From NCBI GenBank assembly GCA_963971425.1, contig OZ020523.1, forward strand, positions 9,544,867-9,608,866: DNA of 64,000 nt, given 5' to 3'. This document shows, in pieces, positions 60,037 to 64,000 of this stretch. How positions within the stretch are numbered: the first letter of the stretch is position 1; each line of letters begins with the position of its first letter. The position numbers and the translations under genes are program-made. The stretch comes from Bryoerythrophyllum caledonicum. Its lineage: Eukaryota; Streptophyta; Bryopsida; Pottiales; Pottiaceae. The notes beneath the pieces were generated by a model. That model did no database searches, was not told the DNA's origin, and was given only the letters and a program-made list of their open reading frames with translations.

Positions 60037-60563
60037 AAGCATAATTATATACTTTGTGATTCCAATTCCATTTTTTTGGTAATGGTGCGTAATATTACAA
60101 AAGTAAGTATAACTACTATTATGGAAAAAGTAAGATTTTTGTTAGGGCTTACTTTCACAAATAATGGCTACAAACCCGACCTCAATTACAAATGTGTAGG
60201 TTCAAGGTTCATGTTCCATTGAACAACGAAATAATGCATCATATCCCACACCCAATAAGCTTCACCTCAAGGAGCATAATACTACCCCAAGAAGAAGAAG
60301 AACGGCGGTCTCCGAAGGAGGCCGGCGTGAATAAAGTGTCTGTTCGTTCCACTACTAAGACCATGCCCACAGGACAAGGAATTAGTGAGCTGGAACTACT
60401 TCCCTCTCTCGAGGGTAGACACTATGTAACAAGAAACCAAGGAACCACAAGTCAACCAACGAATCATAAACCAAGCAACTAGCCAACGAACTAACCACAA
60501 ACCAGGCAAGTAGTCAAAAACCTTAAAACCAACTAATCATGAAAATCAAGGCGGGGGGAGAAT

Positions 60564-61874
60564 TTAGAGGGGGTCATGTGTATCGGGGAGGGCTTGGTTG
60601 TTTTCGATTTTGCATTTATGTAGAAGAATGGACATGGCATGTTGGATAGCTATGGTGTTAATGTTTTTAAAGGATGTTTTAATTGTTTCAATGGGTATCT
60701 TGAAGGTGTCTTCTAGAGTTTTCATAGATGGGATAAAGGTGGTGGCCCGAGCGCCGGATGTGATTACCATAAGGGGGTCCACATTCCATCCGAGGGCCAT
60801 GATGTCGTCAATAAGAGGTTGGTATTTGTCAATTTTGTTTTGGAATGTTTCCGGGGAAAATCTATCGTTGCAATATGTGAATTCAATGAATTGAATGGTG
60901 TAGTCTTGGTTGACGTTATCGGGTGGTGGGTCATTGTATGGTAAACCTTTGACACAAAGGATGTCCGGTTTGAGCCTAGCGTTGCAATGACATCTTTGGG
61001 TCGTACATGAGCATGGGAGTAGCCAACGGGGGACCGTATTTTCTTGTGGATTGTTATTGAAAGTGCCGGCGTTCATTAGTGTAAAACATCTCGATTTATT
61101 GTAGGAGGTGATTAGTTTTCGGACTTCCCATACTGCTTTGTTATGTCTTTTAACAATTAGGGAGTGTATGTGGTGGTTTTGGCATTTGAGTAGAACATGT
61201 AGCCATGTGTCGGGGTCCGTTGAGGGGCATATGGGGCATGTTATGGATGGAAATCTTTCTATTCCAAAAAAGAGTTGTTTACGGGCGTTTCCCATGTATT
61301 GACCGGTACGGAATTTGATAAGGCATGTTATTTGTGAATCGGTGATGATGGGGTTTTTCCAAAAATTTGTAGAGAGTTCATTGTCTATGTCATTGTTGTT
61401 AGTCCACTTTTCTATGTTAGGAAAGTTGTCTGTGATTGTGTCAAAATTGTTTTGTAGGTCTTGTTTTTTGAGGTATTTGCTCAGGAATCTGACCGGGCCA
61501 TTATCGGGGGTGTCTTCTTTGGAGGGCCAATCTTCTTTTTGGAAATAGTAAGGGGTGGCATGGGCATGTTCATGTAGGTCTTTGGCATTTTTATGTGATC
61601 TTTCTCTTCCTTCTTTTGCAAGTTTATCCGCTTGTTCATTGCCATCAATATTAGCATGGGCTCGGACTTTATGGAGGGTTGTGATTTGTTCTCTTTTTAG
61701 TATCATTTGGACCATTGATTCTAGTATGATTCGGTCGGGGTGACTATTATGGAGGGTAGGATGTGTTATTTGGGTGTTTAATAAATATAGTGCGTTAATG
61801 CAATCTGTAAATATGTGCACCGGTTCATTGTTGTATTTTGTTGAGACGATTTCTAGTGTTTTGTGGATGGCCAT
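60564..61874 (-). pseudogene. Retroelement C-terminal block: RNase H, CCHC knuckle, PD-(D/E)XK-like domain
   Basis: A 436-codon open frame that continues in frame from the preceding block across the TAA at 61995. RNase H acids are visible: the YTDGS aspartate upstream (about 62016), E in RAELMAIH (about 61878), D24 in IFTDC, and the HANIDGNEQAD end with His and Asp. A knuckle C213-x2-C216-x9-H226-x4-C231 follows, then a cysteine cluster CSCTTQRCHC (288-297) and RLKPDIL (D304), FIEFTYCNDRF (E331) and KIDKYQPL (K347/K350), ending in VITSGARATTF. CCHC followed by R-x-x-PD ... (D/E) ... K..KY is the layout of R2-type restriction-like endonucleases, which nick the target for target-primed reverse transcription. 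The nuclease call is inference from motif order. Confidence 0.7.
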
Positions 61875-61994
61875 TAGTTCTGCTCTGAGGATATTTTGCA
61901 GTCCATGTAGTCTTTTGGCTAGTTTGATTTCTTTCGTAGCGTTGTATATTCCATAACCGGCTTTTTCTCTGCGCCAAGATCCCGGGCTAATTTG

Positions 61995-63425
61995 TTATGG
62001 CGATTTAAAGGAGCCATCAGTATAGTAGCTATATTCGGGGTTAAATTTAGGTGGGGTGTTAGTTTGATACTCCGGGAGGGGTGGGGGTGTTAAGGTGTAA
62101 TTTAGTGTATTGTTATTGTAGTGTAGTTTTGACCATTTTTTGCTTCTGTTGACGGGTGTTTGCATTGGCGTTGGTGGGGCCAATTTTGTGAGTATCCGGT
62201 GTACGTTTAGAGTCTTTGTTATGGAGGAGAGTTCTTCTAGTTGTTCTTGTGTGCCTAGAGTATGATTTTGGTGGTGGATGCATATTATTTGTAGAGTGGA
62301 TGATTCAATTCTGGGTTTTTTTAGATCTAGTGGGATGGTGGGTTCTTCATATGTTATTGAATCGGCTTCGAATATTGTGATGATGTGTGTATCGGGAAAG
62401 GGGCCCGAGTGTGGATTATGATTTTGGTACCAATTTTTGTCTGGGGTTATGATTAGGGTGGAGGTGTGGTTTGGGTCATGTTTGGCCGCGAGGCGGGCCC
62501 AATGTAGTGCTTGTTGTGTTTCTTCTTCATTGTGTGGGTGGGCCATACCATTACCTATCCATTTGTGGTCAAAGGCTTTGCCTAGTGATCCGAATATTTT
62601 ATCTCTTTCAAAGGGGGAGTAAAATTTGTTGAGTTTGGTGGGGCATGTGACGGGGGAGGAGAAATATGAGTGTTGGATGTTGAATGTGGAGATTAGTGAA
62701 TTAAGTATAGGTATGGGTAGTGTATATTGTGTAAGTTTAAGGGGGTTATTTTTTGGTAATCTATATTTGTATCTTTGGTATAGCCAAATGACTTTGGTTT
62801 CGAATAGTTGGGTTGTTGGTTCAATGTTTGTAGGGGTTTGTAGTTTAGTATTGTATTGGTTCCACAACCATGTGAGCCTAGTGATTGGGATGGTAAAAAG
62901 ATGCCTTCCATCTTCTTCGTATAAGTGTGCTTGGTCTTTGTCAATTTTTATTGTGTTAGATGAGGTAAGAGTGTCTTTTTCGGGGTTGCATTCCGTTGTG
63001 TAGATGTTTAGTAGGGGGATTATTGTGGGTGGGGTGATGGACCTTGTGTCTTGGGGTTGGTTTTGTGGGTGGTGAACTTGGATAATTTTGGTGTAGAATT
63101 TGTGTTGAGTTCTTTGATAATATTGTGTCAATTTATTTGTGTTATGTGAAATGGTGTTCTGGTTGTGTCTTGGGAAGAGGTTTCTTTGGGGGAGCCATTT
63201 GTTGTAAGTGTGGTTATTGTGAGTCCATTGGCATAGATATCTAGTGTAATTGTTTTCTATTTGGTTTTTATCTATTTTCTTCTTGTATTCGTGGTGTATG
63301 ATGTTGTTAATGGGATAGGTGGTGGGGTTTTTGAGGATGTGGTTTGGGGGGTGGGGGTGGTGTGGGTGGGTGGGAGTGGGGAGGGTGGATCGATTGTGTG
63401 GTGATATTTCTTGGGGTGATGTCAT
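61995..63425 (-). pseudogene. Retroelement middle block with methyltransferase-like region before RNase H
   Basis: A 476-codon frame. Residues 1-240 are His/Asn/Thr/Pro-rich and unrecognised. Residues 245-392 (about 62693-62250) contain RDKIFGSLGKAFDHKWIGNG, then AHPHNEEETQQALHWARLAA, LIITPDKNWY and a strand-rich end. FG.xGxAF...W.GN, a P-containing turn, a helix with paired alanines and a hydrophobic strand ending in PD is the pattern I associate with PCIF1-like adenine N6-methyltransferase folds. The catalytic NPPF/Y is not present (AHPH occupies that place), so any activity is doubtful. The block ends in YYTDGSF, the first RNase H motif, followed by TAA. Confidence 0.5.
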
Positions 63426-64000
63426 TGTTTATAGTGATGAATGGGTCTCTAATTGTATGAGAGTATGTATGTGTATTGGTATGTGTATTGGGTGGGGGGG
63501 GATATATTGGGTGACAAAAGAGTTGTCGTGCAATTTTTAGGGCACTTTTAATAAGTTTTGATGGGGTGAAGTGGTAGGTTTTAAATTCTTCATTGTTCAT
63601 GATGTGTGTTCCGTTGGGTAGGAAGATTTGTTTTAGTTCGTAGATATTTTTTGATAGGAGTTTTTGTAATAACTTTTGAGATAATTGTGTGTTGAGTGTA
63701 TTATGGTTTTGTGTTTCAAGAGTCCAGGCTTTTTCTAGTGTTGTTGGTTCTGTAAGAAAGTTGGCGAGAGTGCTTTTTAGGTGGACTTTTGCTACGTGTT
63801 TTAGTAAGAAGAAGGTACGTGTTATCGGTGATCTTGTACAATTTGTCTTTTTTATTCTAGGTATGTTTTCAGCCCCCCCCCATATTGTGCGAGGATGTGA
63901 TGTGTTAGGCCTTTGTATATTTTCCCAAGTCTGCCACTGTCATTTAGAGCGTTCTGGAGTTGTTCTCCTATGCATCTAAGGTATGCGTTTTTTAGTGAGA
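63426..64000 (-). pseudogene. Retroelement upstream coding block, frameshifted
   Basis: On the minus strand a frame runs from the edge (SLKNAYLRCIGEQLQNALND) to the C9 run at 63873-63881, where continuation requires a shift of one base to reach FFLLKHVAKVHLKSTLANFL and LSKNIYELKQIFLPNGTHIM. A further shift joins it to the 63425 block, possibly at the G8 run near 63493-63501. I cannot assign a domain. The breaks at homopolymers may be sequencing errors or true decay. Confidence 0.45.

Larger units (their letters stand above)
60290..64000 (-). mobile_element. Degenerate non-LTR retrotransposon with RNase H, CCHC and restriction-like endonuclease; 5' part outside the window
   Basis: The minus strand carries broken but consecutive coding blocks from 64000 down to 60564, followed by a 3' UTR that ends near 60290 in a hairpin (CGGTCTCC GAA GGAGGCCG on the plus strand) and a TTC-type tail (AAGAAGAAGAAGAA on the plus strand). 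The plus strand is strikingly poor in C, so the coding strand is A/C-rich. Frames change at a C9 run (63873-63881) and again between 63307 and 63600, and a TAA at 61995-61997 lies inside RNase H. No reverse transcriptase is visible; it should lie to the right. RNase H plus a C-terminal restriction-like nuclease recalls the Dualen/RandI type of green algae (family knowledge), but the clade cannot be fixed without the RT. Confidence 0.75.

Noticed and set aside
62437-63003. Plus-strand frames across the retroelement
   Set aside because: Antisense to the coherent minus-strand domains; Val/Gly/Leu-rich because of base skew.

Overview
The window is nuclear DNA from a plant. Genes are GC-rich with GT-AG introns and lie as islands in AT-rich DNA full of short transposons. 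The gene set is plant-specific: a P-type PPR protein, a lumenal photosynthesis protein with a bipartite transit peptide, a group-A (ABA-type) bZIP factor, the augmin subunit AUG3, and an RPW8/NB-ARC/LRR resistance-gene relic. The RPW8-type NLR and the unusual RNase H plus restriction-like-endonuclease retroelement hint at a non-seed plant, but I cannot name the species.

Layout. 1-656: 3' end of a PPR gene. 1.2-8 kb: minisatellite and dispersed DNA elements. 9.08-11.2 kb (minus): four-exon MPH2-like gene, 213 aa. 12-21.5 kb: nested MITE-like elements. 21.5-25 kb (plus): ABF/ABI5-like bZIP gene, five coding exons, 464 aa, probably with a 5'-UTR intron. 25-35.3 kb: repeats and a truncated retroelement. 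35.77-41.43 kb (plus): AUG3, 18 exons, 615 aa, intact. 41.47-42.28 kb: a TA-flanked foldback element 35 bp after the AUG3 stop. 43.5-44.4 kb: unrecognised ORFs. 47.67-51.6 kb (minus): an NLR pseudogene with about 25 tandem 72-bp LRR units. 55.8-60 kb: more repeats and weak ORFs. 60.3-64 kb (minus): the 3' part of a degenerate non-LTR retrotransposon, running off the right edge.

The genes are independent transcription units and no operon-like relation is expected. The most unusual material is in the mobile DNA. First, a retroelement carries, in order, a region resembling an adenine-methyltransferase fold, RNase H, a CCHC knuckle and a PD-(D/E)XK-like domain. Its 3' end (hairpin plus TTC tail) recurs around the window. 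Second, three large foldback elements bounded by TA and CAGT...ACTG are built from tandem units of about 178 bp in opposing orientations; a related uninterrupted repeat in the window preserves the empty site. Third, several families of TTAA-flanked MITEs occur, including one nested case. Exon boundaries were read by eye from splice consensus, reading frame and remembered family sequence; no search or alignment program was used.
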